DNA of 64,000 nucleotides. Source: Ruminococcus flavefaciens (GTDB lineage: Bacteria; Bacillota; Clostridia; Oscillospirales; Ruminococcaceae). This document shows, one piece after another, positions 51,456 through 60,296 of the stretch. Numbering within the stretch: position 1 is the stretch's first letter; each line of letters opens with the position of its first letter. The position numbers were made by a program, and so were the translations under genes. The stretch spans positions 1 to 64,000 of the forward strand of contig CACWHY010000009.1 of NCBI GenBank assembly GCA_902760805.1, given 5' to 3'. The notes under the pieces were generated by a model. It ran no database searches. It saw only the letters and a list, made by a program, of their open reading frames with translations, and was not told the DNA's origin.

Positions 51456-52147
51456 AAAGACTTATCCCGGTCTGCGCAGCCGCTTTGCTGCTGACCGGCT
51501 GCGGCGGCTACACCAGCAGTCAGGTCTCGGAGATCATCCAAAAGTCCACCGAGGACCCCTTCGGCAGCTACTACGAGCTCACCGCCGAGGGCGCCTCTCA
51601 GCAGGATCTGGCTCAGATCGCACGGATCGCCGAGGAGAGAGCCTTCATGAAGGTCCCCGGCATCAACAGCACCACTGAGATCGATCCCGACAAGGGAACT
51701 GTCCGGCTCTATTTCAAGTACGAGGACCGCATGGCCGATGTCATTGACGGCTTCGGCGAAGAGATAGCTCAGAATGACCGCCTGGAATTCTGCAAGGGCA
51801 TGGAGAACACGGATCCCGTCCTCACCAACGAGAACGTCACCTCCGCCACTGCCGGCATCATGATCCAGGATGGCGAGAACTGGTACGTTCAGCTTGAGCT
51901 GGACGATCAGGGAACTGAGACCTTCGCTCAGCTCACCACAGAGCTGGCCGGCACCGACACTCCGATCTCCATTTGGATGGACGGAGAGCTGCTGAGTGCT
52001 CCCACCGTGACCTCTCCAATAGTTGACGGCTATGCTGTGATCACAGGGAACTTCACCAGCGAGTCCGCAAGAGCTCTGGCTGACCGGATAAACTCAAAGC
52101 CAATGCCCTGCAAGGTGGAGCTCACAGGCTCTGAGATAAAAAAATAA
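51452..52147 (+). CDS. Lipoprotein with SecD P1-head-like domain
   Basis: This 231-residue protein has the lipobox LLTGC. Its C-terminal half (about 115-225) resembles the SecDF P1 head. NVTSATAGIMIQD precedes YVQLELDDQGTETFAQLT, and ISIWMDGELLSAPTV precedes a closing GNFTSESARALADRINS. It lacks the SecD membrane segments, so it is a stand-alone lipoprotein of unknown role. The ATG at 51452 follows GGAGG; it overlaps the nuclease-like gene by 4 bases. Confidence 0.82.
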   Translation: MKRLIPVCAAALLLTGCGGYTSSQVSEIIQKSTEDPFGSYYELTAEGASQQDLAQIARIAEERAFMKVPGINSTTEIDPDKGTVRLYFKYEDRMADVIDGFGEEIAQNDRLEFCKGMENTDPVLTNENVTSATAGIMIQDGENWYVQLELDDQGTETFAQLTTELAGTDTPISIWMDGELLSAPTVTSPIVDGYAVITGNFTSESARALADRINSKPMPCKVELTGSEIKK

Positions 52148-52168
52148 CTTCCCCAAAGGAGGATACAT

Positions 52169-52783
52169 ATGAAAAAAGCAATGACTATTTCCTATGAGGT
52201 GGGCGACAACCTGTACCTCAACTTCACAAATAAGTGCCCCTGCGCCTGCACCTTCTGCATCCGCAACAACGCCGACGGCGCTTACGGCTCCGACCCGCTG
52301 TGGCTGGAGCATGAGCCAACTCTGGAGGAGATCTGGGCCGACCTTGACAAGCGTGATCTGGCCAAATACGGCGAGATCGTTTTCTGCGGCTACGGCGAGC
52401 CCACTGAGCGCCTTGAGACACTGCTGGAGGTGGCAAAGGGGCTGAAAAAGCGTCCCGGATGTCCTGTTCTCAGGATCAACACCAACGGCCTTGGCGACTT
52501 GGTAAACGGCAGGAGCATCGCTGCTGAGCTCTGCGAGGCGCTGGACGTGATCTCCGTCAGCCTCAATGCCGGCACCAAAGAGGAGTACCTTAAAGTCACC
52601 CGTCCTAAGTTCCCGGAGGCCTTCGAGGCTATGCAGAAATTCACCGCAGACTGCGTAAAGACCGGCAATGCTCAGGTAATGATGAGCGTGGTGGACGTTA
52701 TCCCTCAGGCTGAGATTGACGCCGCCCGTCAGGTGGCCGAGAGCCTGGGAGCAAAGCTCCGTGTGAGAGAATACGACGAGTGA
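52169..52783 (+). CDS. TatD-associated radical SAM protein
   Basis: This short radical SAM protein of 204 residues has the cluster motif CPCACTFC (C-x3-C-x2-C) and FCGYGEPTERL. It matches the family named for association with TatD nucleases, whose reaction is unknown. GGAGG precedes the ATG. It is the last gene of the alr group; TatD itself is about 4.6 kb away on the other strand. Confidence 0.9.
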   Translation: MKKAMTISYEVGDNLYLNFTNKCPCACTFCIRNNADGAYGSDPLWLEHEPTLEEIWADLDKRDLAKYGEIVFCGYGEPTERLETLLEVAKGLKKRPGCPVLRINTNGLGDLVNGRSIAAELCEALDVISVSLNAGTKEEYLKVTRPKFPEAFEAMQKFTADCVKTGNAQVMMSVVDVIPQAEIDAARQVAESLGAKLRVREYDE

Positions 52784-52876
52784 TGAGGGCGCTCTCCATT
52801 GGGCAGACTGCTGATTTTCCACAGGATCTTTTGTGCAGTTTTTTAGCTTTCAGCTATAGAAATCCGGCTCAGGATA

Positions 52877-52885
52877 TGTTATAAT
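52877..52885 (+). promoter_or_regulatory. Extended -10 promoter of the small membrane gene
   Basis: TGTTATAAT provides a perfect -10 (52880-52885) with an extended TG. No good -35 is visible. The 42-codon gene starts 42 bases downstream. Confidence 0.65.
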
Positions 52886-52926
52886 AATAGGTACGATACG
52901 CCTTATCACTGTAAAGGAGGACCCTT

Positions 52927-53055
52927 ATGAGCAAAAAGGCAAAGATCATCCTTGCTGTTTCGATAACCTCTACCGTTATCGCAGCCGGCGCTACTACCGC
53001 CGCTATCTTGATCTGCAAGAAACTCTACGAGAAGAACTACTTCTCCGCTGACTAA
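52927..53055 (+). CDS. 42-residue single-helix membrane protein
   Basis: This short gene has an AAAGGAGG site 6 bases before its ATG and its own promoter. The product starts MSKKAKIILAVSITS, continues through a hydrophobic Ala/Thr/Ile helix to LICKKL and ends YEKNYFSAD. This gives one membrane helix flanked by charged ends. It is 62 bases before ilvE. Function unknown; the strong ribosome binding site and codon use argue it is real. Confidence 0.75.
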   Translation: MSKKAKIILAVSITSTVIAAGATTAAILICKKLYEKNYFSAD

Positions 53056-53117
53056 GCTAACTATCCGCCAGACGCAATGAAGCGGTGAGCGGAAATATAA
53101 CAAAGAAGGTAAATGCA

Positions 53118-54185
53118 ATGGAAATCAAATTCACAAAGGCAGCTACACTCAAGGCTAAGCCCCAGCCCGGCGATAAGCTCGGCTTCGGCCACATCTTCAC
53201 AGACTATATGCTCGTTATGCCTTATGACGAGGGTCAGGGCTGGCATGATCCTGAGATCAAGCCCTACGGCGAGATTGCTCTTTCTCCTGCTGCAATGGTA
53301 TTCCACTACGGTCAGGAAGTATTCGAGGGACTCAAGGCATACAGACGCGCTGACGGCAACGTACAGTGCTTCCGCCCTGAGGAGAACTTCAAGAGACTCA
53401 ATGACTCCAACAAGAGACTCGTTATCCCTGAGCTCCCTGTTGAGCTGGGTATGCAGTGCCTCATGGAGCTGCTGAAGATCGAGAAGGACTGGGTCCCCTC
53501 CAAGGAAGGCGAGTCACTCTACATCAGACCCTTCATCATCGCAACAGATCCCTTCCTCGGTGTTAAGCCCGGTGAGCACTACCTCTTCATTATAATCCTC
53601 TCACCCTCCGGCGCATACTACGAGAGCGGTCTGAACCCCGTAAATATCTACGTTGAGAGCAAGTATGTCCGTGCAGTAAGAGGCGGTATGGGCTTCGCTA
53701 AGACAGGCGGAAACTACGCAGCTTCCCTCATCGGCCAGGACGAGGCTCACAAGCAGAACTACTCACAGGTACTGTGGCTGGACGGCGTTGAGCAGAAGTA
53801 CATCGAGGAAGTCGGCGCTATGAACATCTTCTTCGTTATCGACGGCAAGGTCGTTACTCCTATGCTCCAGGGCTCTATCCTCCCCGGTATCACAAGAAAG
53901 TCCGCTATCGAGGTGTGCAAGTCTAAGGGCCTTGAGGTAGAGGAAAGACGCATCGACATCCAGGAGATCGCTGATGCTTACGACGCAGGCAAGCTGGACG
54001 AGGTATTCGGTACAGGTACTGCTGCTGTTATCTCACCTGTTGGCCACCTGAAGTGGGGCGACAAGGTAATGGAGATCAACGGCAACAAGATCGGTAAGAT
54101 CTCTCAGATGCTCTACGATACAATGACCGGTATCCAGTGGGGCAAGATCGAGGATACATTCGGCTGGATCGTTCCTGTTGAATAA
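53118..54185 (+). CDS. ilvE: Branched-chain amino acid aminotransferase
   Basis: IlvE exchanges amino groups between glutamate and the keto acids of leucine, isoleucine and valine. The 355-residue protein has the fold type IV start ([15 protein letters not shown]) and [14 protein letters not shown]. The PLP lysine lies in [13 protein letters not shown], and [14 protein letters not shown] follows near the end. The ATG at 53118 is preferred; an in-frame upstream start at 53085 has no support. A terminator follows. Confidence 0.95.
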   Translation: MEIKFTKAATLKAKPQPGDKLGFGHIFTDYMLVMPYDEGQGWHDPEIKPYGEIALSPAAMVFHYGQEVFEGLKAYRRADGNVQCFRPEENFKRLNDSNKRLVIPELPVELGMQCLMELLKIEKDWVPSKEGESLYIRPFIIATDPFLGVKPGEHYLFIIILSPSGAYYESGLNPVNIYVESKYVRAVRGGMGFAKTGGNYAASLIGQDEAHKQNYSQVLWLDGVEQKYIEEVGAMNIFFVIDGKVVTPMLQGSILPGITRKSAIEVCKSKGLEVEERRIDIQEIADAYDAGKLDEVFGTGTAAVISPVGHLKWGDKVMEINGNKIGKISQMLYDTMTGIQWGKIEDTFGWIVPVE

Positions 54186-54196
54186 TTTTGACTGCA

Positions 54197-54223
54197 AAGG
54201 CTCACCTTCGGGTGGGCCTTTTT
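54197..54223 (+). terminator. ilvE terminator, first copy of a 25-base repeat
   Basis: AAGGCTCACC and GGTGGGCCTT with a TTCG loop are followed by five T. The 25 bases 54199-54223 recur exactly at 54992-55016, after the next gene. Confidence 0.92.
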
Positions 54224-54314
54224 CCAAAAATACAGTAGACTGATAGGCAAATCCAGAAATTGATTTACGACCATAATAATAATTTCAGAGTTTTTTGAAT
54301 AATGGAGTTAGAAA

Positions 54315-54977
54315 ATGGATTCATATAATAGCTTTTTATCACATTTCCAGATAAGTACAGAAGAGTTTATAGACTGGGGATTAAACTCGATCATCTTTCC
54401 CGAAATATCCACGATAGATAAGGCATGGGAGGATTTAAAAAACAGAATCATAAATAATGGAAAAGTCTATATCCGAGGATACGGCCGTGACGCACATGGG
54501 ACAGAGCTTTACAAAGGATTCTACACTTATGCACTGAATAATCAAAACGTTACAAAAGATCCGACCAACAACACTATCCCACGCAAGCTAATTGCACAGG
54601 CCACCGGTATAAAAAACAATCAAGATATATTCAATTACCAAGTCGCACATATTTTCGGACACACAAAAAATGTTTTCATGTTCGAAGCACCATGGAATAT
54701 TTGCTATATTCCTAAACTATTCGATCCTTTTACCGGCCACGAGTCAAAAGGCGAAATATCAGCAACTTTTAGAAATCGGTTCATTACAATGGCATATAAA
54801 AGACACATTCAATACATTGATGATTACAATCGTATAATATCAAAACTATCTCTTAATGAAAAAATCACGGAATTCACAGATATGCTTTACTCAAATAGTG
54901 ACTATTCGCTCGAAGAAGTGGAAAGATTCAAGGCTGATTGTATCGTTGAATTATCGGCATTACAATGTGTTGAATGA
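54315..54977 (+). CDS. AT-rich protein with HNH-like histidines
   Basis: This 220-residue protein is unrecognised overall. Its centre reads VAHIFGHTKN, then APWNICYIPKLFDPFTGHESKGE, giving H112, H116, N128 and H142. This could be an HNH-type nuclease core, though the spacing is not classic. The gene is much more AT-rich than its neighbours, with AAT, ATA and TTA codons that they avoid. It is bracketed by two identical copies of the ilvE terminator. All this suggests recent acquisition. No partner gene (methylase, toxin or immunity) is visible. Confidence 0.7.
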   Translation: MDSYNSFLSHFQISTEEFIDWGLNSIIFPEISTIDKAWEDLKNRIINNGKVYIRGYGRDAHGTELYKGFYTYALNNQNVTKDPTNNTIPRKLIAQATGIKNNQDIFNYQVAHIFGHTKNVFMFEAPWNICYIPKLFDPFTGHESKGEISATFRNRFITMAYKRHIQYIDDYNRIISKLSLNEKITEFTDMLYSNSDYSLEEVERFKADCIVELSALQCVE

Positions 54978-54991
54978 TCAAAAACGCTATG

Positions 54992-55018
54992 GGCTCACCT
55001 TCGGGTGGGCCTTTTTTT
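54992..55018 (+). terminator. Second copy of the ilvE-type terminator
   Basis: The same stem, loop and T run as at 54199-54223 follows the AT-rich gene by 14 bases. The identity over 25 bases exceeds what the hairpin needs, so it is a direct repeat flanking the inserted gene. Confidence 0.9.
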
Positions 55019-55057
55019 GGGAAAAAACCTCGCACCTTCCCTTTCGGTCACAAAAAC

Positions 55058-55086
55058 TTGCATTTCATCTAAACATATGTTATAAT
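55058..55086 (+). promoter_or_regulatory. Promoter of ACT-UPF0210 pair
   Basis: TTGCAT (55058-55063) and a perfect TATAAT (55081-55086) with an extended TGT are separated by 17 bases. Confidence 0.82.
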
Positions 55087-55137
55087 AGTAACGAATAAGC
55101 GGTTTTCCCCGCAGATCAAAACGGAGGTTTTTTATTT

Positions 55138-55407
55138 ATGAGAGCAGTTGTTACTGTAATTGGCAAGGACAATGTGGGTATCCTTCACAAAGTCAGCGGT
55201 ATCTGTGCCGAAATGGGCGCAAACGTTATCGAGGTCACTCAGAGCGTTCTTCAGGATATGTTCGCCATGATCATGCTGGTGGACATCACAGGCATGAACA
55301 AGGATTTCGCTGAGATGGTTGACCGCATGAACGCTCTTGGCAGCGAGCTGGGTCTTTCTATCCACACAATGCATGAGGATATTTTCAACTCAATGCACTC
55401 TGTCTGA
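55138..55407 (+). CDS. UPF0237 ACT-domain protein
   Basis: This 89-residue single ACT domain begins RAVVTVIGKDNVGILHKVSG and ends with the family DIFNSMH segment. UPF0237 proteins are regularly encoded just before UPF0210 proteins, as here with a 27-base gap, and probably bind a small ligand. GGAGG precedes the ATG. Confidence 0.93.
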   Translation: MRAVVTVIGKDNVGILHKVSGICAEMGANVIEVTQSVLQDMFAMIMLVDITGMNKDFAEMVDRMNALGSELGLSIHTMHEDIFNSMHSV

Positions 55408-55434
55408 AAATCTGCCTGAAAGGAAGCTCTGCAA

Positions 55435-56793
55435 ATGCTTAATGTTTACAATATACTTGAAACGATACGAATGATCCAGGACGAGTGCCTTGACATCCGT
55501 ACCATAACCATGGGTATCTCCCTGCTGGACTGCATCGATACGGACATCGACCGTGCCTGCGAGAAGGTCTATGAGAAGATCGTAAAAAAGGCCGGAAGTC
55601 TGGTGGCTGTCGGTCAGCAGATCGAGAAGGAATACGGTATCCCGATCGTCAACAAGAGAATTTCCGTGACCCCCATCGCTATGCTGGCTGCGGCCTGCCC
55701 CGGCGGTGACGTGGTGAAGTTCGCCAAGGCTCTCCAGAGAGCTGCTGATACCTGCGGAGTAAACTTCATCGGCGGATATTCTGCACTGGTACACAAGGGC
55801 TTTTCTGCCGGTGATGAGGCGCTGATCCGCTCTATCCCGGAGGCTCTGGCTGTTACCGACAACATCTGCTCATCTGTAAATATCGGCTCAACTAAGTCCG
55901 GTATCAACATGGACGCCGTTGCTCTTATGGGTCAGATCGTTAAGGAGACCGCTGAGAGAACTGCTGACCGTGACTGTATCGGCGCTGCAAAGCTGGTGGT
56001 TTTCTGCAATGCCGTTGAGGACAATCCCTTCATGGCAGGCGCTTTCCACGGCGTTGGTGAGCCCGACTGTGAGATCCATGTGGGAGTTTCCGGCCCCGGC
56101 GTCGTTCGTGCAGCACTCAGCAAGTACCCTGATGCTTCTATCAACGAGCTGGCAGACATCATCAAGAAAACTGCCTTCAAGATCACCCGTATGGGTCAGC
56201 TTGTTGGCGCAAGAGCCTCAAAGCTGCTGGATGTGCCCTTCGGGATAGTTGACCTGTCTCTGGCACCTACTCCTGCTATCGGCGACAGCGTTGCCCATAT
56301 TTTGGAGGAAATGGGTCTTGAGATGTGCGGAACTCACGGCACTACCGCCTGCCTTGCGATGCTCAATGACGCTGTTAAGAAGGGCGGAGTGATGGCTTCA
56401 TCTACCGTAGGAGGACTTTCCGGAGCTTTCATCCCCGTGTCTGAGGATGCCGGAATGATCGACGCTGCGACTGCCGGAGTTCTGACTATCGAGAAGCTGG
56501 AGGCCATGACAGCAGTATGCTCAGTAGGACTGGACATGATCGTTGTTCCCGGCGATATTTCCGCAGAAACGATCTCTGCGATCATCGCAGATGAGGCCGC
56601 TATCGGTATGGTCAACACCAAGACGACTGCCGTTCGCCTGATCCCTGCTATTGGCAAGAAGGAGGGCGAAACACTGGAATTTGGCGGACTTCTGGGAAGC
56701 GGTCCTGTAATGCCGGTGAAGGAGAGCTCGGCTGCGAAGTTCATTCATCGTGGCGGAAGGATCCCGGCTCCCATGCACAGCTTAAAGAACTAA
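55435..56793 (+). CDS. UPF0210 (PFL-like, DUF711) protein
   Basis: This 452-residue protein is a full-length UPF0210 member. It shows family segments such as [28 protein letters not shown], and [20 protein letters not shown]. It is distantly related to pyruvate formate-lyase-like folds, but no reaction is established. It is paired with the ACT gene. A terminator follows 6 bases after the stop. Confidence 0.93.
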   Translation: MLNVYNILETIRMIQDECLDIRTITMGISLLDCIDTDIDRACEKVYEKIVKKAGSLVAVGQQIEKEYGIPIVNKRISVTPIAMLAAACPGGDVVKFAKALQRAADTCGVNFIGGYSALVHKGFSAGDEALIRSIPEALAVTDNICSSVNIGSTKSGINMDAVALMGQIVKETAERTADRDCIGAAKLVVFCNAVEDNPFMAGAFHGVGEPDCEIHVGVSGPGVVRAALSKYPDASINELADIIKKTAFKITRMGQLVGARASKLLDVPFGIVDLSLAPTPAIGDSVAHILEEMGLEMCGTHGTTACLAMLNDAVKKGGVMASSTVGGLSGAFIPVSEDAGMIDAATAGVLTIEKLEAMTAVCSVGLDMIVVPGDISAETISAIIADEAAIGMVNTKTTAVRLIPAIGKKEGETLEFGGLLGSGPVMPVKESSAAKFIHRGGRIPAPMHSLKN

Positions 56794-56799
56794 CTAACA

Positions 56800-56821
56800 G
56801 GGCGGAGAACATCCGCCCTTT
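56800..56821 (+). terminator. Terminator of UPF0210 gene
   Basis: GGGCGGA (56800-56806) and TCCGCCC (56812-56818) form a perfect 7-base-pair stem followed by TTTGTT. Confidence 0.82.
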
Positions 56822-56835
56822 GTTATAAAAATGTG

Positions 56836-56923
56836 GTGCAGATCCGGGCGGAAACATGGGTCCTCCCACAGCCCTCTCGTGGAGGTATCTGCACAGACGC
56901 TCATAAACCGGCGGATCTTCGCC
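56836..56923 (+). promoter_or_regulatory. Structured leader before the zinc-ribbon membrane gene
   Basis: GTGCAGAT (56836-56843) can pair with ATCTGCAC (56887-56894), enclosing an inner pairing of CCTCCCAC with GTGGAGG. A second hairpin, GGCG/CGCC around GATCTT, ends 3 bases before the ribosome binding site. It does not match a riboswitch class that I know. It may be a cis-regulatory RNA or attenuator. Confidence 0.45.
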
Positions 56924-56936
56924 AAAGGAGAATGAT

Positions 56937-57431
56937 ATGGGAAATATATTGGAAACAAATGGAAGCTGCCCTTACTGCGGCAAGCGCATAAGCGGCTATG
57001 ACCCCAGGGTCCGCAAGTACGGCTCTCCGCTGATCAGGTGCGGCTCATGTAGTCAGGTCTACCTTGACCGGAGATTTACCGAGATCGAGGCCGAGGGCGC
57101 CCGTGCCGAGGATCTGACCACAAGCACCGGGATCAAGGCTATGATCCTTGGACTTGCGGCCATTGCGGTCTGCGGCAGCTTCACGCTCTACACCGTGAAG
57201 GTCAGAGACTACTACTCGCTGAAAATGGTGGTCTGCATCATTCTGGGAGCCGTAGTGTTCATCGCCGGTCTGGTTGATATGATCCAGGTGAAGTCCGGCG
57301 CACGCAGCAAAAAGCTGGACAAATACCGTCAGGAGTCCCGTATGCGGCTCCAGGATCCGGACTACGCTCAGGCTCTTGTGGAGCTGGGCTACGATGTTCC
57401 GCTGGAGTACAGAAAGAGGGAAAACCAATGA
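56937..57431 (+). CDS. Zinc-ribbon membrane protein
   Basis: This 164-residue protein starts with a zinc ribbon (CPYCGKR, then CGSCSQVY). Two close membrane helices follow (about 68-84 and 95-115), then a charged C-terminal tail. No enzyme motif is seen. It overlaps the following membrane gene by 4 bases (ATGA) and is preceded by a possible structured leader. It is the first gene of a four-gene group. Confidence 0.78.
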   Translation: MGNILETNGSCPYCGKRISGYDPRVRKYGSPLIRCGSCSQVYLDRRFTEIEAEGARAEDLTTSTGIKAMILGLAAIAVCGSFTLYTVKVRDYYSLKMVVCIILGAVVFIAGLVDMIQVKSGARSKKLDKYRQESRMRLQDPDYAQALVELGYDVPLEYRKRENQ

Positions 57432-57904
57432 AGCTTGGTTTTTCTTACGTCGGACTGATCTTTCTGGCAATGCTGATGGTGCCTAACCTGATCTGGACGA
57501 AAAAACAGCCGAAGGACTACGAAAAATACGCCGCCAACGAAAACAAGCTCCTGCTGGGACTTGAGCGAACAGGCGAGGTGCTGGTCTCCAGCATGGCGCT
57601 GATCTTCCAGGACTTCAACCTGAGAGCTTGGACAGGCTGGTCGTGGTGGCTGGTCGGGGCATTTCTGCTGATGATCTTGTACGAAATCTACTGGATCCGC
57701 TATTTCAAGAGCGAAAAGACCATGAAGGATATGTACAGCAGCATACTTGGCGTACCCGTTGCAGGGGCAACTCTGCCGGTGGCGGCCTTCATGCTGCTGG
57801 CTGTTTATGGGAAAAATCCCCTCATGGCGGCCGCCGTCCTGATCCTGGGAGTCGGCCACATCGGGATACATCTTATGCACAGGAGGGAATGTAATGAGGC
57901 CTGA
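57428..57904 (+). CDS. Multi-pass membrane protein
   Basis: This 158-residue protein has about four membrane helices. It opens MKLGFSYVGLIFLAMLMVP and has a Trp-rich loop (RAWTGWSWWLVG). I do not assign a family. It overlaps the gene before by 4 bases and the GNAT gene by 11, so the three are translationally coupled. Confidence 0.75.
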   Translation: MKLGFSYVGLIFLAMLMVPNLIWTKKQPKDYEKYAANENKLLLGLERTGEVLVSSMALIFQDFNLRAWTGWSWWLVGAFLLMILYEIYWIRYFKSEKTMKDMYSSILGVPVAGATLPVAAFMLLAVYGKNPLMAAAVLILGVGHIGIHLMHRRECNEA

Positions 57905-58355
57905 GATCCGAGCTGCTGTTCCCGAAGACCTGACCGAGATCAGGACTGTCGTTCGGGAAACGATCAGCACAGTTTACCCAAAATACTACCCTGCCGGGGC
58001 TGTGGAGCTATTCCTTTCTTACCATAGCGATGAGGCCATAGCTGCCGATATTTCGGAGGGTATCGTTTTTGTGTCGGAGCTCTCCGGCAGCATTATCGGA
58101 ACAGTCACCGTTCGCCGTGATGAGGTCTGCCGGATGTTCGTTCTGCCCGAGTTCCAGGGTAACGGCTACGGCGGAGACCTGCTGCGGTTTGCAGAGAGCA
58201 AGATCGCGGAGAGCTTCGGCACCGCAAGGCTGGACGCTTCTCTTTCCGCCAAGGGGCTCTACCTCAAGCGGAACTATATGACAATTGATTTCAGCCGAAA
58301 AATAGCTGAAAATGGCGACTATCTCTGCTACGATACAATGATAAAAAGGTTGTGA
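57894..58355 (+). CDS. GNAT-family N-acetyltransferase
   Basis: This 153-residue acetyltransferase has the acetyl-CoA binding motif FVLPEFQGNGYGGDLL (Q/R-x-x-G-x-G/A type) and the family beta strands before it. The substrate is unknown. GGAGG precedes the ATG inside the end of the upstream gene. It is 4 bases before the phosphotransferase gene. Confidence 0.9.
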   Translation: MRPEIRAAVPEDLTEIRTVVRETISTVYPKYYPAGAVELFLSYHSDEAIAADISEGIVFVSELSGSIIGTVTVRRDEVCRMFVLPEFQGNGYGGDLLRFAESKIAESFGTARLDASLSAKGLYLKRNYMTIDFSRKIAENGDYLCYDTMIKRL

Positions 58356-58359
58356 GGAA

Positions 58360-59337
58360 ATGGATCAGGACCAGCTTTGTCAGATAGCTGCATTATTCGG
58401 ACAGGAGCCCGTCGGAGAGATCCGTGAGCTGACCAGCGGTCATATCAACCGCACATTCCTGGTGGAGTGCGGCGGAAAAGCCTTAGTGCTGCAATCTCTC
58501 AGCCCGGTCTTCCCGAAGCCGGAGAACGTTATGCACAACATCGCTCAGGTGGGAAGGGTCTTCACTGATACCCCTGACCGCAGCGTTCAGATTCCGGAGT
58601 ATCTCCCCTGCGGAGCCCGAAATTTCGCCGAATTTCAGGGTGAGATCTGGAGAATGTACCCCTACGCCGGAGCCTCCGGCGAGATGAGCCCCTTCGGGAC
58701 GGGAACAGCCTTCGGTGAGTTCATCAGGATCCTCAGCAGCCAGAAGCTGAGGCTGAAGGAGGCTCTTCCGGGCTATCACAGCTTCCAGGGCTATTTTTCC
58801 AGGTTCATGGCAGCCTCCTCCGCTTCGCCCTCACGGAAGCCCGACAGCGCTGTGATCACTCAGCTCGGGCGGCTGGGCGAGACTCTCTCTCAGGTCTTTA
58901 CGGCGGATTTTCCGAAAAGAGTGATCCACGGCGACGCAAAATCCGCAAATATCGTTCCCGGAGACCGCCCTACGGTGATCGACCTGGACACGGTGATGAG
59001 CGGCTTTGCGGCCATCGACTTCGGAGACATGGTGCGCTCGGTCATGAGGGAAGGCATCCCGGATATGACGGCTGCCCGGGACCTGACCAGAGGCTTTGCC
59101 AAGGGGCTGGGCGGCCTCCTGACCAAAAGTGAGGTGAGCTCGCTCTACTACGGGATCTTGTGGGCGGTGGGCGAGCTTGCCGTCCGCTATCTCACGGACT
59201 ACATCACCGGCGAGGGCTATTTCCGCCGAAGCTCAGGGGAATGTCTCGCCCGTGCAGACCAGCTCCTCGGCCAGCTGAGAGGCTTCATGGCCATGGGCGG
59301 CCAGATCACGGAGATGATCCGGGAGTGCTTCCTCTAA
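58360..59337 (+). CDS. Phosphotransferase of the APH/choline kinase superfamily
   Basis: This 325-residue kinase-like protein has the catalytic VIHGDAKSANIV motif and the metal-binding VIDLDTVMSG motif. GHINRTFLVE lies near the start. These resemble sugar or N-acetylhexosamine kinases as much as aminoglycoside kinases. Its context gives no resistance function. It ends the group and meets a strong shared terminator. Confidence 0.88.
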   Translation: MDQDQLCQIAALFGQEPVGEIRELTSGHINRTFLVECGGKALVLQSLSPVFPKPENVMHNIAQVGRVFTDTPDRSVQIPEYLPCGARNFAEFQGEIWRMYPYAGASGEMSPFGTGTAFGEFIRILSSQKLRLKEALPGYHSFQGYFSRFMAASSASPSRKPDSAVITQLGRLGETLSQVFTADFPKRVIHGDAKSANIVPGDRPTVIDLDTVMSGFAAIDFGDMVRSVMREGIPDMTAARDLTRGFAKGLGGLLTKSEVSSLYYGILWAVGELAVRYLTDYITGEGYFRRSSGECLARADQLLGQLRGFMAMGGQITEMIRECFL

Positions 59338-59345
59338 ATAAAACG

Positions 59346-59374
59346 AAAGGGACTGCGATCGCAGTCCCTTTTTT
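59346..59374. terminator. Bidirectional terminator
   Basis: AAAGGGACTGC and GCAGTCCCTTT form a perfect 11-base-pair stem with a GATC loop between the convergent phosphotransferase and SGNH genes. Confidence 0.93.
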
Positions 59375-59378
59375 AGAC

Positions 59379-60284
59379 TCACTGAGCGGCTTCTGTTGTT
59401 TCTGTCCCGGCGGAGGTGGGAACGGTCTGAGTGCAGAGCCAATCGCACCACTGCTGGTAGTATTCGGCAAACGGATGGACTCCGTCGTCTGTGTAGCCGG
59501 CGTTGAAATAGCCGTATTCGTCGTCAAACAGGGGATTGACGTCGATGTAGAACACCTTCTTGTAGTCCGCAAGCTGAGCAAAGCGGCTGTTAAGGTAGTT
59601 GATAGCCTCGTTGTTGATCAGGTTGGTCTCAGCATGAGCGGAAACGTGAAGATTTCCCTGTATATAGATGATAGCATTAGGCTGGTGTACCTTCAGCTTT
59701 TCGATAACTGCACGGAACTTTGTAACGGTGAACTCAAAGTCGTTGCCCACCTCGTTTATTCCCAGCATAACGTAGATCTTGCCGTACTGCTTAGCGTCGA
59801 TAGCCTCCTCAAAGGACTGGCCGTCGATGTTTGCATCGTCGATAGTGGCTGAGGAAAGACCCACGTCGCAGAAGTAATCTGAATTTTTCAGCTTGCCGTA
59901 GTCCCTGAGGCCAACTGTTCTTGAGTCGCCGATAAACAGGGCATCGTCAAAGTAAGAGACATCGGCGGAAACGTAGCTGTAGGCCACGGCATCAACGGGC
60001 TCAGTTGCTTCCTGAGCAGCTTCTCCGGGAGCAGTAGTTGTCCCCTCGACAGGCTGAGCAGGAGCATTTCCCTCCGGAACAGCAGCCCCATTTGCGTCCG
60101 GAGCAACGCCCTCGTCCTGGATCGGCGTCTGGCCCGGCACCTGCTGCACCACCGGCGGAGGCACGTCCTGAGTGCGCTTTGCCTCCTTAGCGTTCTTCCA
60201 GATCTGGTGGAAGATAAATGGTGAAGCCACGAAGCAGGTCAGCAGAAGCAGGAGGGTATATAAATTCTTCTTGGCATTATTCAT
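59379..60284 (-). CDS. SGNH/GDSL-type hydrolase, membrane anchored
   Basis: This 301-residue protein has an N-terminal membrane helix (about 8-27) and a Pro/Ala/Glu linker (about 35-95). The SGNH domain shows FIGDSRTVG (nucleophile Ser), YVMLGINEVGND and DGVHPF with the catalytic His. It follows the MBOAT acyltransferase gene by 12 bases on the same strand. Together they could O-acetylate a cell-wall or exported polysaccharide. GGAG precedes the ATG. Confidence 0.88.
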   Translation of the reverse strand: MNNAKKNLYTLLLLLTCFVASPFIFHQIWKNAKEAKRTQDVPPPVVQQVPGQTPIQDEGVAPDANGAAVPEGNAPAQPVEGTTTAPGEAAQEATEPVDAVAYSYVSADVSYFDDALFIGDSRTVGLRDYGKLKNSDYFCDVGLSSATIDDANIDGQSFEEAIDAKQYGKIYVMLGINEVGNDFEFTVTKFRAVIEKLKVHQPNAIIYIQGNLHVSAHAETNLINNEAINYLNSRFAQLADYKKVFYIDVNPLFDDEYGYFNAGYTDDGVHPFAEYYQQWCDWLCTQTVPTSAGTETTEAAQ

Positions 60285-60296
60285 TTTAGAGTCTCC

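Noticed and set aside
53056-53117. T-box or other riboswitch before ilvE
   Set aside because: The gap is only 62 bases and shows no T-box motif or terminator/antiterminator pair.
58360-59337. Aminoglycoside resistance gene
   Set aside because: Only the general kinase motifs are shared; the context (GNAT and membrane proteins) and sequence do not support a resistance enzyme.
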